Positions 44,793-52,234 of a stretch of DNA of 64,000 bases are shown in pieces. Each line of letters opens with the position of its first letter. The first letter of the stretch is position 1. Position numbers and translations under genes: made by a program. The stretch is from Shinella sp. PSBB067 (GTDB taxonomy: Bacteria > Pseudomonadota > Alphaproteobacteria > Rhizobiales > Rhizobiaceae). Location: assembly GCF_016839145.1 (NCBI RefSeq), contig NZ_CP069303.1, positions 2,914,001 to 2,978,000 of the forward strand, read 5' to 3'. The notes under the pieces were generated by a model, which saw nothing but the letters and a program-made list of their open reading frames with translations, ran no database searches and was not told where the DNA came from.

Positions 44793-45238
44793 GGCTCACC
44801 CTCCCTCGCCAAATCACAGCCCAAGTCGACGACCATTAACATGACTTAAATAGTCATGTTAATGGTCGTCGACGTAACCGGCTGAGAACCGTGTGACAAG
44901 TGGGAATGTGAGCAAACAAGACGATCGTGAAAACAGGCCAAATCGCGTCCACGGCCTGGCTGGTCGGTACGTCGCGATCAGCATCCCTTTCTGTCAATGC
45001 AGAGGAAACAGAGCAGAATGCCGTGGCGCGGCTTTTCGAGAAGTGGCATCGGCGAGATCGGCAGCAGCGTCGTGCTAGCCCGGCAGGCTCCTTCGGCGAT
45101 CTCGATCTCGGCAAGATCATGGGCTCGGCAAGCAGAAATTCGAACCGGGCGACAGGAAGAAATCTCTTTGCAGGATCATAGCATTCAGCTTCCGAGACTA
45201 CGTTTGCGGTCGAAAAAATACCTGGAAAGCGCAGACGA
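44793..45238. other. Gene-poor gap upstream of AraC gene
   Basis: 446 bp. The left third holds the 49-bp inverted repeat at 44825-44873. A frame over 44854-45435 on the minus strand resembles no family and mostly shadows the flavoprotein gene, so it is not called. The rest shows nothing I recognise. Confidence 0.45.
44825..44873. promoter_or_regulatory. 49-bp perfect inverted repeat with RirA-type core
   Basis: Two 22-nt arms (44825-44846 and 44852-44873) are exact complements around the 5-nt centre TAAAT. The outer ends read GTCGACGACC. The centre, TGA-CTTAAATAG-TCA (44842-44856), fits the TGA-N9-TCA iron operator. It lies 33 bp upstream of the AraC start. As RNA it would be a strong hairpin, but there is no T-run. 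Confidence 0.6.
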
Positions 45239-46570
45239 TCAGGCGCTTTGCAAGTTTCGGAATATTCGATCGGATTCTCCTTGGACGGACCATGGCCGCA
45301 TAACTCCGCCAAGGCTTTCGCCAACGGCCAGGCCCGCCTGAATCGCATCCTCGTGGAAACCGGATCCGAAATAGGACCCGCAGAACCATGTATTGGCTTC
45401 CCCCTGCAGCGACCATAGCTGCCTTTGCGCAGCAAGCGTCGCGGCGTTGAAGAGAGGATGCTGGTAAAGTCCGCGCCAGATCACCTTGTCCTCGGCGGGG
45501 GCGTGTAACGGGCTAAGCGTGACGAAGCACGGACGAGGATCTGAAATCCCCTGCAACCGGTTCATCCAGTAGGTGACACAGGGCTTGCGCATTACCGCGC
45601 GGTCACGTCCGGATTGGGCGAGGTAATTCCAACTTGCCCAGACACGCCTGCGGCTCGGCATCAAGGTTTCATCGCGGTGGAGGACCGTCTCATTGTCGCC
45701 ATAGGCGAACGCACTCAACAGCTCGGCCTCGCGTGGAGAGCGGTCGGCAAGCATCGCCAGCGCCTGGTCGGCATGAGCGCCGATCACGGCGTGATCGAAC
45801 CATTCGGCCTCGGCGCCGCCCACAGAAATCTCGACCGCGCCGTTGACGCGGCGAATGGCCCTGACCGGCGCGTTGGTCCGAATCCTGTCGCGGAATGGCG
45901 CCGTAAGACGCTCGATATAGGCACGGCTGCCGCCATCGACCGTTCGCCAGATTGGCCGGCGTACGAATTTCAACAAGCCGTGGTTCTCGCAGAAGCGCAC
46001 GAAGGAAAGCGCCGGATAGTTGCCGATCTCAAGTGCCGGCGTCGACCAGATCGCAGCCGCCATCGGATAGAGGTGATCTTCTCGAAATGCCTGCCCGAAG
46101 CCGGCGCTGTCGAGATAGTCGTCGAGGCTTACCGAAGGATCGAGTTCGCGCACGCCGCTTGGTGCCTGGCGGTAGAAGCGCACGAGGTCGCGCAGCATCG
46201 ACCAGAAGCGCGGGCTCGCCAGATTGCTGCGCTGGGCGAAAAGACCGACAAGGTTCGTGCCCGCATATTCCAGCTGCCCGCCGTCCATCGACACGGCAAA
46301 GGACATCTCCGACGCCTTGGTCGGCACATCGAGATGTGCAAATAGAGCCGTGAGATTGGGATAGGTCACTTCGTTGTAGACGATGAAGCCCGTATCGACC
46401 GGAGCGCCGCCGGCATCCACCGTGTGAGAGTGGCCACCGATGCGGTTGTCCGCCTCGAAAACGGTCACATCATGGCGCTGCGACAGCAACCACGCCGCAG
46501 ACAGACCGGCGATGCCCGTACCGACAACCGCGATTTTGAGTGGCCGACCCGATTGAGGAAAATGGCGCAT
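45239..46570 (-). CDS. COG2907-type NAD/FAD-binding protein (amine-oxidase fold)
   Basis: 443 residues from ATG 46570, with AAAGGA 5 nt upstream. The flavin motif KIAVVGTGIAGLSAAWLL is followed by DVTVFEADNRIGGHSHTV, typical of the amine oxidase/desaturase-like COG2907 family. These genes travel with DUF1365 and cyclopropane-fatty-acid-synthase genes, and in Rhodobacter such a set acts on fatty acyl chains under RpoE control (from memory). It diverges from the sigma factor gene and has its own TGATCC-N18-TAGAGG promoter at 46615-46644. Confidence 0.85.
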   Translation of the reverse strand: MRHFPQSGRPLKIAVVGTGIAGLSAAWLLSQRHDVTVFEADNRIGGHSHTVDAGGAPVDTGFIVYNEVTYPNLTALFAHLDVPTKASEMSFAVSMDGGQLEYAGTNLVGLFAQRSNLASPRFWSMLRDLVRFYRQAPSGVRELDPSVSLDDYLDSAGFGQAFREDHLYPMAAAIWSTPALEIGNYPALSFVRFCENHGLLKFVRRPIWRTVDGGSRAYIERLTAPFRDRIRTNAPVRAIRRVNGAVEISVGGAEAEWFDHAVIGAHADQALAMLADRSPREAELLSAFAYGDNETVLHRDETLMPSRRRVWASWNYLAQSGRDRAVMRKPCVTYWMNRLQGISDPRPCFVTLSPLHAPAEDKVIWRGLYQHPLFNAATLAAQRQLWSLQGEANTWFCGSYFGSGFHEDAIQAGLAVGESLGGVMRPWSVQGESDRIFRNLQSA

Positions 46571-46614
46571 GACGATCCTTTTGCGGCTTTCGAACTCTGG
46601 ACAACTATCTGTAT

Positions 46615-46644
46615 CCTCTACGAGCGCGGGAATCTGACGGATCA
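46615..46644 (-). promoter_or_regulatory. RpoE-type ECF promoter of the COG2907 flavoprotein gene
   Basis: On the minus strand TGATCC (46644-46639), an 18-nt spacer, then TAGAGG (46620-46615). Transcription would begin near 46608, leaving a 38-nt leader before ATG 46570. It mirrors the promoter at 46671-46700 on the other strand. Confidence 0.75.
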
Positions 46645-46670
46645 CTGCGAAGGACCGATTTCTTGGAGTG

Positions 46671-46700
46671 TGATCCGCTTACGAAACTGCCGCGTAGAAG
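46671..46700 (+). promoter_or_regulatory. RpoE-type ECF promoter of the sigma factor operon
   Basis: TGATCC (46671-46676), an 18-nt spacer, then TAGAAG (46695-46700). The predicted start of transcription, near 46707, falls at the first ATG of the sigma factor gene, which bears on where translation begins. Confidence 0.72.
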
Positions 46701-46705
46701 GACGC

Positions 46706-47344
46706 ATGAATGAAGTTTTCAGCCCGATACAGATTGATCGCAAACCAGATGTGCCGACAGGACGGCGGCTTGCCGTGGTGAGTTCAAGGGACACACAAAG
46801 CCCCCCCTCGGCCGGTGCACTTGTTGAAATGATGCTGAAGGTCGCGCAAGGTCGGGATCGTCAGGCGTTCGCCCTTCTGTTCCGCTACTTCGGGCCGAAG
46901 CTGAAGACCTTCTTCCTGCGCTGGACGATGTCGTCCGCAGCCGCGGAGGATCTCGTTCAGGAGACAATGCTGACCGTCTGGCGCAAGGCATCATATTTTG
47001 ATGCGGAACGCGCGGGGGTCGCAACCTGGATCTTTACGGTCGCGCGCAACATTCGCATTGACCATCTGCGACGGCAGAGGGATCCGTCGGCCCTGCCCCC
47101 GGATCCTGAAAACGCGGCGGATACGGTCGAGGACGGAATACTCGGCGCCGAGCGCGATGCGCGGGTACGCGACGCACTGACCGCGCTCTCGCCCGAACAA
47201 CAGACGATCATCCGCCTCTCGTATTTCATTGAGAAATCGCAGACTGAAATCGCCGATGAATTGGGTATCCCGCTCGGCACCGTGAAATCTAGAACACGCC
47301 TCGCCATGAACCGGCTTCGCGGGCTGCTGGAAGACAAATCATGA
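46706..47344 (+). CDS. rpoE: ECF sigma factor, RpoE (ECF11) type
   Basis: Up to 212 residues. Region 2 shows FALLFRYFGPKLKTFF and DLVQETMLTVWRKA then ATWIFTVARNIRIDHLRR; region 4 shows LSPEQQTIIRLSYFI and TEIADELGIPLGTVKSRTRLAM. This is the RpoE of the RpoE-ChrR pair that answers singlet oxygen and organic peroxide stress in alphaproteobacteria. ATG 46706 is annotated, but the promoter at 46671-46700 would start RNA at about that base. GTG 46778 or ATG 46829 are then better starts and give the usual short N-terminus. The stop overlaps the anti-sigma gene start (ATGA, 47341). Confidence 0.88.
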   Translation: MNEVFSPIQIDRKPDVPTGRRLAVVSSRDTQSPPSAGALVEMMLKVAQGRDRQAFALLFRYFGPKLKTFFLRWTMSSAAAEDLVQETMLTVWRKASYFDAERAGVATWIFTVARNIRIDHLRRQRDPSALPPDPENAADTVEDGILGAERDARVRDALTALSPEQQTIIRLSYFIEKSQTEIADELGIPLGTVKSRTRLAMNRLRGLLEDKS

Positions 47345-47997
47345 CCACCACACATCACGCAACCGACGAGACCTTGATGCGCTATGCCGCCGGCACGCTT
47401 GCCGCCGCGCCCGCCATCGTCGTCAAGGCGCATCTGGCAAGCTGCCCGGCCTGTCGCGTCCGCATCGGCGAATATGAAGCGCTGGGCGGAGCGCTCCTGG
47501 AGGAAACGGAACCGACACAGATGTCGGCAACCGCACTGAACGACGTACTCGCCATGCTCGATGACGAGGATGCCGACCCCGCCCTCCTCGCACCGCCGCC
47601 GCCGGCACCGGCGGAGATTGAAGGCATTCGCCTGCCGGACGCCTTGCGCGGCTGCGAAATCGGACGCTGGCGCTGGATCGGGCCTGGCATGAAGATGAGC
47701 CGGGTCGGCGTGCCGCAGGATCCGGACGCCAATCTCATCCTTCTCAAGGTCGGCCCTGGCCGCGCGCTCCCCGATCACGGGCATGTCGGCACCGAGTTCA
47801 CCTACATCGTGTCGGGATCGTTTTCCGACCGGTTTGGCACGTTCCGTCCAGGCGATCTTGCTGAAATGAACGAGGACGTCGAGCACCAGCCGATCGTCGA
47901 TAAAGACGGCGAGTGCATCTGCCTCGCCGCCCTGGAAGGCAAGATGCGCTTCAAGAACGTCATCGGCCGCATGCTTCAGCCGATCTTCGGGATCTGA
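47341..47997 (+). CDS. chrR: ChrR-type zinc anti-sigma factor with cupin domain
   Basis: 218 residues. The N-terminal ZAS domain has H-x3-C-x2-C (KAHLASCPAC), which binds zinc and clamps the sigma factor. The C-terminal cupin carries PDHGHVGTEFTYIVSG and a later VEHQP histidine, the second metal site that senses singlet oxygen in ChrR. The translational overlap with the sigma gene keeps the two in proportion. It lies 3 bp before a DUF1295 gene, so the regulator and its lipid targets share a transcript. Confidence 0.88.
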   Translation: MTTTHHATDETLMRYAAGTLAAAPAIVVKAHLASCPACRVRIGEYEALGGALLEETEPTQMSATALNDVLAMLDDEDADPALLAPPPPAPAEIEGIRLPDALRGCEIGRWRWIGPGMKMSRVGVPQDPDANLILLKVGPGRALPDHGHVGTEFTYIVSGSFSDRFGTFRPGDLAEMNEDVEHQPIVDKDGECICLAALEGKMRFKNVIGRMLQPIFGI

Positions 47998-48000
47998 ACC

Positions 48001-48816
48001 ATGTCGGCGGCGGCGCTCTTCCTTCTTCTGGCCGCCGCTGTCTCGCTGGGCATGACAGCCGTCTGGTTCGCGGTCATGAAGGGGGCAGAATCCGGCTGGG
48101 TCGATACCGTATGGTCCTTTCTCGTCGGCGTGGCCGGCCTCGCCGCAGCACTTGTTCCGGTTTCAGGCTGGGAGGGCGACTGGCAGCGGCGCCTTCTCCT
48201 GGCAGCGGTGGCCGCGCTCTGGTCTTGTCGTCTTGGCCTCCATATTCTGCGGCGCACGCTGAAGGGCGGTGAGGATCCTCGCTACGCGAAACTCAAGGAG
48301 GAATGGGGCGAACGCTGGCGCTGGCGTCTCTTTCTGTTTCTGCAGATCCAGGCCGCCGCCGCGCTTCTCCTCACCACGACGATCTTCGCCGCGGCACGCA
48401 ACCCCGCCACGGGCTGGCAATGGAGCGATATTGCCGGCATTGCGATCATGCTCATCGCCGTCGTCGGGGAGGGCATCGCCGATGCTCAGCTGGCGCGGTT
48501 TCGCGGTGACGACGTCAACAGGGACAAGGTTTGCGATATCGGGCTCTGGGGCCTGTCGCGTCATCCCAACTATTTCTTCCAGTGGCTCGGATGGGTTGGT
48601 TATGCAGTCGTGGCTATCGGCCCTGCCGGCGGTTGGGGCTGGGGTTGGCTGGGGCTTGCAGGCCCCGCCCTGATGTATTGGCTGCTGGTGCATGTTTCAG
48701 GGATTCCGCCGCTTGAAGCGCACATGATGCGTTCGCGCGGCGCCGCCTTCACCGCTTATACCAGGCGCGTCAACGCCTTCTGGCCGGGCGCGCAAAAACG
48801 GGAGCAGACGACATGA
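48001..48816 (+). CDS. DUF1295 (steroid 5-alpha-reductase-like) membrane protein
   Basis: 271 residues with about six membrane segments. The family motif IGLWGLSRHPNYFFQWLGW is followed by a C-terminal HMMRSRGAAFTAYTRR. DUF1295 proteins resemble steroid reductases and isoprenylcysteine methyltransferases and often sit beside cyclopropane-fatty-acid synthase genes. A role in reducing or modifying lipid chains is inferred. Its stop overlaps the next ATG (48813). Confidence 0.82.
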   Translation: MSAAALFLLLAAAVSLGMTAVWFAVMKGAESGWVDTVWSFLVGVAGLAAALVPVSGWEGDWQRRLLLAAVAALWSCRLGLHILRRTLKGGEDPRYAKLKEEWGERWRWRLFLFLQIQAAAALLLTTTIFAAARNPATGWQWSDIAGIAIMLIAVVGEGIADAQLARFRGDDVNRDKVCDIGLWGLSRHPNYFFQWLGWVGYAVVAIGPAGGWGWGWLGLAGPALMYWLLVHVSGIPPLEAHMMRSRGAAFTAYTRRVNAFWPGAQKREQTT

Positions 48817-49850
48817 ACCTTGCCGTGACCGCCATCACCGCCGCCGAGCGGCTGCCCTTACCCGATCATGCCCTGCGCTTCGGTATCAGCCGGCTCGTCG
48901 GCCGCACGCGCCGGCTACTGGCGGAGGGGACCGGTCCGACGGACCGGGACTTTGCGCGCTCCATGAGCGACTGGCCCATCGCCGTGCACACCGCGGACAC
49001 CAATGCCCAGCATTACGAAATTCCCGCGGCATTCTTCTCGCTGGTGCTCGGCCCGCGCCGCAAATATTCATCCTGCCTTTATGCCTCGCCCGCCACGACA
49101 CTCGCGGAAGCGGAAATCGCGGCCCTGGAAGAGACGTGCCTTCACGCGGACCTCGCCGACGGGCAGGACATCCTCGAGCTCGGCTGCGGATGGGGTTCCC
49201 TCTCGCTTTTCATGGCAGAGCGCTTTCCGTCCGGTCGCATCGTCTCCGTTTCGAATTCCTCGTCGCAGCGGATCTATATCGAGGCGGAGGCCAAGCGCCG
49301 CGGTCTTCGCAATCTGAGCGTGATCACCGCCGACATGAACACCTTCTCACCGGTCGGCACCTTCAACCGCATCGTGTCGGTGGAAATGTTCGAGCACATG
49401 TCCAACTGGCGCTCCCTGCTCAAGCATGCACGCGGCTGGATCCGCGACGACGGCCGGCTTTTCCTGCACGTCTTCTCGCATCGCAAGGCGGCCTACCGCT
49501 TCGACCATACCGACAAGGCGGACTGGATTGCGCAGCACTTCTTCACGGGCGGTGTCATGCCCAGCCACGGACTGGTTCGCGAATTCGACGACAGTTTCAT
49601 TGTCGAGCGGGACTGGCGTTGGAACGGCAAGCACTACGAGCGCACCGCGCGGGACTGGCTCGACAATTTCGACCGAAACCGCGAGGCGGTCCGCTCCATC
49701 TTCGAGGCGACCTACGGCAAGGACGCATCCGTCTGGATGCGGCGCTGGCGGATGTTCTTCCTCGCCACGGCCGGGCTCTTCGGCCATGCCGATGGGGAAG
49801 AATGGGGTGTGAGCCACTACCGCCTCAGCCCTGCCGGCATGGGCCAGTGA
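48813..49850 (+). CDS. Cyclopropane-fatty-acid-synthase-like SAM methyltransferase (first)
   Basis: 345 residues. The SAM motif I is ILELGCGWGSLSL, followed by VSNSSSQRIYIEAEA. The family adds a methyl(ene) group from SAM to the double bond of membrane acyl chains. This copy is shorter than classical Cfa (about 380-420) and closer to the group found with RpoE-ChrR genes. It may methylate rather than cyclopropanate. It overlaps the DUF1295 gene upstream and a small membrane protein gene downstream (GTGA at 49847). Confidence 0.85.
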   Translation: MNLAVTAITAAERLPLPDHALRFGISRLVGRTRRLLAEGTGPTDRDFARSMSDWPIAVHTADTNAQHYEIPAAFFSLVLGPRRKYSSCLYASPATTLAEAEIAALEETCLHADLADGQDILELGCGWGSLSLFMAERFPSGRIVSVSNSSSQRIYIEAEAKRRGLRNLSVITADMNTFSPVGTFNRIVSVEMFEHMSNWRSLLKHARGWIRDDGRLFLHVFSHRKAAYRFDHTDKADWIAQHFFTGGVMPSHGLVREFDDSFIVERDWRWNGKHYERTARDWLDNFDRNREAVRSIFEATYGKDASVWMRRWRMFFLATAGLFGHADGEEWGVSHYRLSPAGMGQ

Positions 49851-50446
49851 TCTTCCTCCTCAAACGCCTCGCCGCGATGGTGCGGGCCTATGCGCACCAC
49901 CCCGACCCGCGTGTCGCTGCAGCGAACGTGATTTCCTTGCTGGTCGCGTCGAACCAGCCCTTTTACCCGCTCTATGTCTGGTGGCTGGTGAGCGCCGAGA
50001 TCACCGCCGCCTGGTTCACGTTTCTGTCAACGCCGTTCTTTCTAGCCGTGCCGGCCGTGGCGCGCCGGAATGATGTGGCAGGGCGGGCTCTGCTGCCGCT
50101 GGCGGGAATCGGCAATACCGTGCTTTCGGCATGGCTCTTCGGCACGGCCTCGGCGGTTGAAATCTTCCTTGTTCCATGCGGGGTCATCGCGCTTCTGCTG
50201 TTTCGTCCGCGGGAGCGCGTCGTCGCCCTCGCGCTTGCGATGCTGGCCTTCGGCGTTTTCCTTTTATTGCACAATGCCTATGGTCTGCCGCTCGCGCGGT
50301 ATGACGCAGCGCAATACGCCGCCCTGGCGCGGCTCAACCTCGTGAGCGCAGGCATGCTTACTGCCTTCGTCGCCATCCTGTTCTCAGGGGTTCTGGCGCA
50401 GGCTGAACGGTCAGCCGATGCGGCTCGCCACGAGAAATCCGGCTGA
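49847..50446 (+). CDS. Small polytopic membrane protein of unknown function
   Basis: 199 residues from GTG 49847, overlapping the previous stop. About six hydrophobic segments (VWWLVSAEITAAWFTFL, ALLPLAGIGNTVLSAWLF, VVALALAMLAFGVFLLL, LVSAGMLTAFVAILFSGVLA). No family was recognised. It is the last gene of the rpoE operon and converges with the DUF2177 gene, overlapping its end by 36 bp. Its place suggests an envelope or lipid-linked role. Confidence 0.68.
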   Translation: MIFLLKRLAAMVRAYAHHPDPRVAAANVISLLVASNQPFYPLYVWWLVSAEITAAWFTFLSTPFFLAVPAVARRNDVAGRALLPLAGIGNTVLSAWLFGTASAVEIFLVPCGVIALLLFRPRERVVALALAMLAFGVFLLLHNAYGLPLARYDAAQYAALARLNLVSAGMLTAFVAILFSGVLAQAERSADAARHEKSG

Positions 50447-50812
50447 TGCGCCTGTCGCGGTAACGAAGGATCCCCAGGGAATATCGGCGAGCGTGACGGA
50501 AAGAGGCCAGTCCCTGAGCGTCGCCTGGTTGGTGAGGTCATAGGTCGCGTAAGCCACCAGACCGAGGATCGCACCATTCAGCGCAGCCTTGCCGAGCCCG
50601 CCCCCGTCGAGCGCGGGCATCACGGCGAAAAACACGATGCCGGCAACATAGATGAGATAGAAGACAACGGCCGGCGCCAGATGAAACTGCGGCGCCAGCT
50701 TGTCGCCCAGGAGCGGCCGATACAGCATATCCGCCATAGTGGAAAGCCAGATGGCATCGACAATCAGAAAGGCGATGCCGGTCGCCAGATAGGCGATGAC
50801 GATAGGTTTCAT
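50411..50812 (-). CDS. DUF2177 family membrane protein
   Basis: 133 residues from ATG 50812, which has GGGAGA 7 nt upstream. Longer starts (50842, 50872) lie within or upstream of the promoter at 50842-50871 and are excluded by it. It has four membrane segments, with IAFLIVDAIWLSTMADMLYRP and LNGAILGLVAYATYDLTNQATL typical of DUF2177. Members recur in RpoE-ChrR and cyclopropane fatty acid gene neighbourhoods; function unknown. Confidence 0.85.
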   Translation of the reverse strand: MKPIVIAYLATGIAFLIVDAIWLSTMADMLYRPLLGDKLAPQFHLAPAVVFYLIYVAGIVFFAVMPALDGGGLGKAALNGAILGLVAYATYDLTNQATLRDWPLSVTLADIPWGSFVTATGASAGFLVASRIG

Positions 50813-50841
50813 ACCGATGTCTCCCAGGACGTTTCTCGACA

Positions 50842-50871
50842 TTTCTACGCCTTTGTCGCCCGGGCGGATCA
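50842..50871 (-). promoter_or_regulatory. RpoE-type ECF promoter of the DUF2177 gene
   Basis: On the minus strand TGATCC (50871-50866), an 18-nt spacer, TAGAAA (50847-50842). Transcription would start near 50835, 23 nt before ATG 50812. It is the third match to the TGATCC-N18-TAGA pattern in this cluster. Confidence 0.72.
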
Positions 50872-50932
50872 CTTCGGGTGAACCGATCCGCCCGCGCGTG
50901 CGTATTCAACGAAAAGCAACGAGGATGGACCG

Positions 50933-51313
50933 ATGAGGATAGCCGTTCTGACTGCATTTTCCGCCCTGATGCTGACTGCGGCGGCGTCCCAAGCGCAGCA
51001 GCCAGCCGATCCGAGCGGCGTCTGGCTGCGCGACGACGGGAATGCGCGTGTGCGCATTGCGCCATGCGGCAGCAATATATGCGCCACCAATCTCTGGATC
51101 CGGGATACCAGCAAGGGCGAAGAGGCCGGCGACCGCCTGATCATGTCGCTTCAGCCCAAATCGCCGGATACATTAACCGGCACTGCCTTTGATGCAAAAC
51201 GCGAGCGCACCTATTCGATCACGGTGCAGGTTTCCGACAATTCGCTTCTAACGCGTGGCTGTATTCTCGGCGGCGTGCTTTGCAGGAACGTGCGCTGGCG
51301 GCCGGCCCGATGA
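50933..51313 (+). CDS. DUF2147-like secreted protein
   Basis: 126 residues. A signal peptide (MRIAVLTAFSALMLTAAASQA) is followed by DPSGVWLRDDGNARVRIAPCG and NICATNLWIRD, as in periplasmic DUF2147 proteins of about 120-150 residues. Cysteines later in the chain may form disulfides. Its stop overlaps the next ATG (51310). A weaker ECF-like sequence (TGAACC-N18-TATTCA, 50879-50908) lies upstream. The molecular role is unknown. Confidence 0.75.
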   Translation: MRIAVLTAFSALMLTAAASQAQQPADPSGVWLRDDGNARVRIAPCGSNICATNLWIRDTSKGEEAGDRLIMSLQPKSPDTLTGTAFDAKRERTYSITVQVSDNSLLTRGCILGGVLCRNVRWRPAR

Positions 51314-52158
51314 TGAACGGAAAGAAGCAGGGCATGAAGCAGATCCGGGTCACCAGCATGGCCGACAACGGCCCGCCGCCCTCTGCGGCCGGCACGCTTT
51401 ATCGCGGAAAGGTGATGCATCAGAGGCTCCATCCTTTCGGCCATCGTTTTAGCTATAGCGTCTTTTCCCTCCTGGTGGATGTCGACCAGCTCGTCGCTCT
51501 TGCCGGTCTGACCCGTATGCTTGCCGTGAACCGCGCGGGAATCCTGTCGTTCCACGAGCGAGATCACGTCGAAGAGGACGGCGAGACGCTGCGACAGTTC
51601 GCCGACCGTCTGCTGGCGCGCTCCGGTCTCGAAAAGCCGGCGGCGCGTATCCTGCTGCTCGCCTACCCGCGCATGTTCGGTTATGTCTTCAACCCGCTCT
51701 CGACCTATTTCGCCTATGACGATGAAGACCGGCTGGTTGCCATCATCTATGCGGTAAGGAATACCTTCGGTGAGCGGCACAGCTATGTTGCGCCGGTCCT
51801 TGCGGGCGACATGAACGACGCCGGCATTCGGCAGACGCGGACGAAGGTCTTTCATGTTTCCCCATTCATGGACATGGGGCTGCGCTACCACTTCCACATC
51901 CTCCCGCCCGGCAGGACTGTCCGGCTGCGAATTCATGAGACCGCAGGAAAAGAGCCGGTCATGGCCGCCACGTTCAATGGGGACGCGGCGCCGCTGACGG
52001 ACGGCATGCTGGCGCGCTGCCTGATCCGGTTCCCCTTCATGACGATGAAGGTGATGGCCGGTATCCATTGGGAAGCCTTCAAGCTTTGGCTGAAAGGCGC
52101 ACGCTTCCGCACCAGCCCCCCACCGCCGGAGAAGGCAAGTTACACAGACACCGCGTGA
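51310..52158 (+). CDS. DUF1365 domain protein
   Basis: 282 residues. The block GTLYRGKVMHQRLHPFGHRF starts the domain and YPRMFGYVFNPLSTYFAYDD, KVFHVSPFMDMGLRYHF and MVMAGIHWEA-like VMAGIHWEAFKLW are family signatures. DUF1365 genes nearly always sit with a COG2907 flavoprotein and a cyclopropane-fatty-acid-synthase-like gene, and the trio is linked to acyl-chain modification. ATG 51310 overlaps the previous stop; ATG 51334 is an alternative. Confidence 0.85.
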   Translation: MMNGKKQGMKQIRVTSMADNGPPPSAAGTLYRGKVMHQRLHPFGHRFSYSVFSLLVDVDQLVALAGLTRMLAVNRAGILSFHERDHVEEDGETLRQFADRLLARSGLEKPAARILLLAYPRMFGYVFNPLSTYFAYDDEDRLVAIIYAVRNTFGERHSYVAPVLAGDMNDAGIRQTRTKVFHVSPFMDMGLRYHFHILPPGRTVRLRIHETAGKEPVMAATFNGDAAPLTDGMLARCLIRFPFMTMKVMAGIHWEAFKLWLKGARFRTSPPPPEKASYTDTA

Positions 52159-52234
52159 GCCGGCTTTAAACGCACGGCGTCACAGGCATTGCCGCCGTCT
52201 GCCCTTCAGACTCTTGGGATTTCAGGAAGACATC

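Noticed and set aside
44854..45435. Possible 193-residue protein on the minus strand
   Set aside because: Its first part shadows the COG2907 gene and the rest resembles nothing; no good ribosome site was seen.
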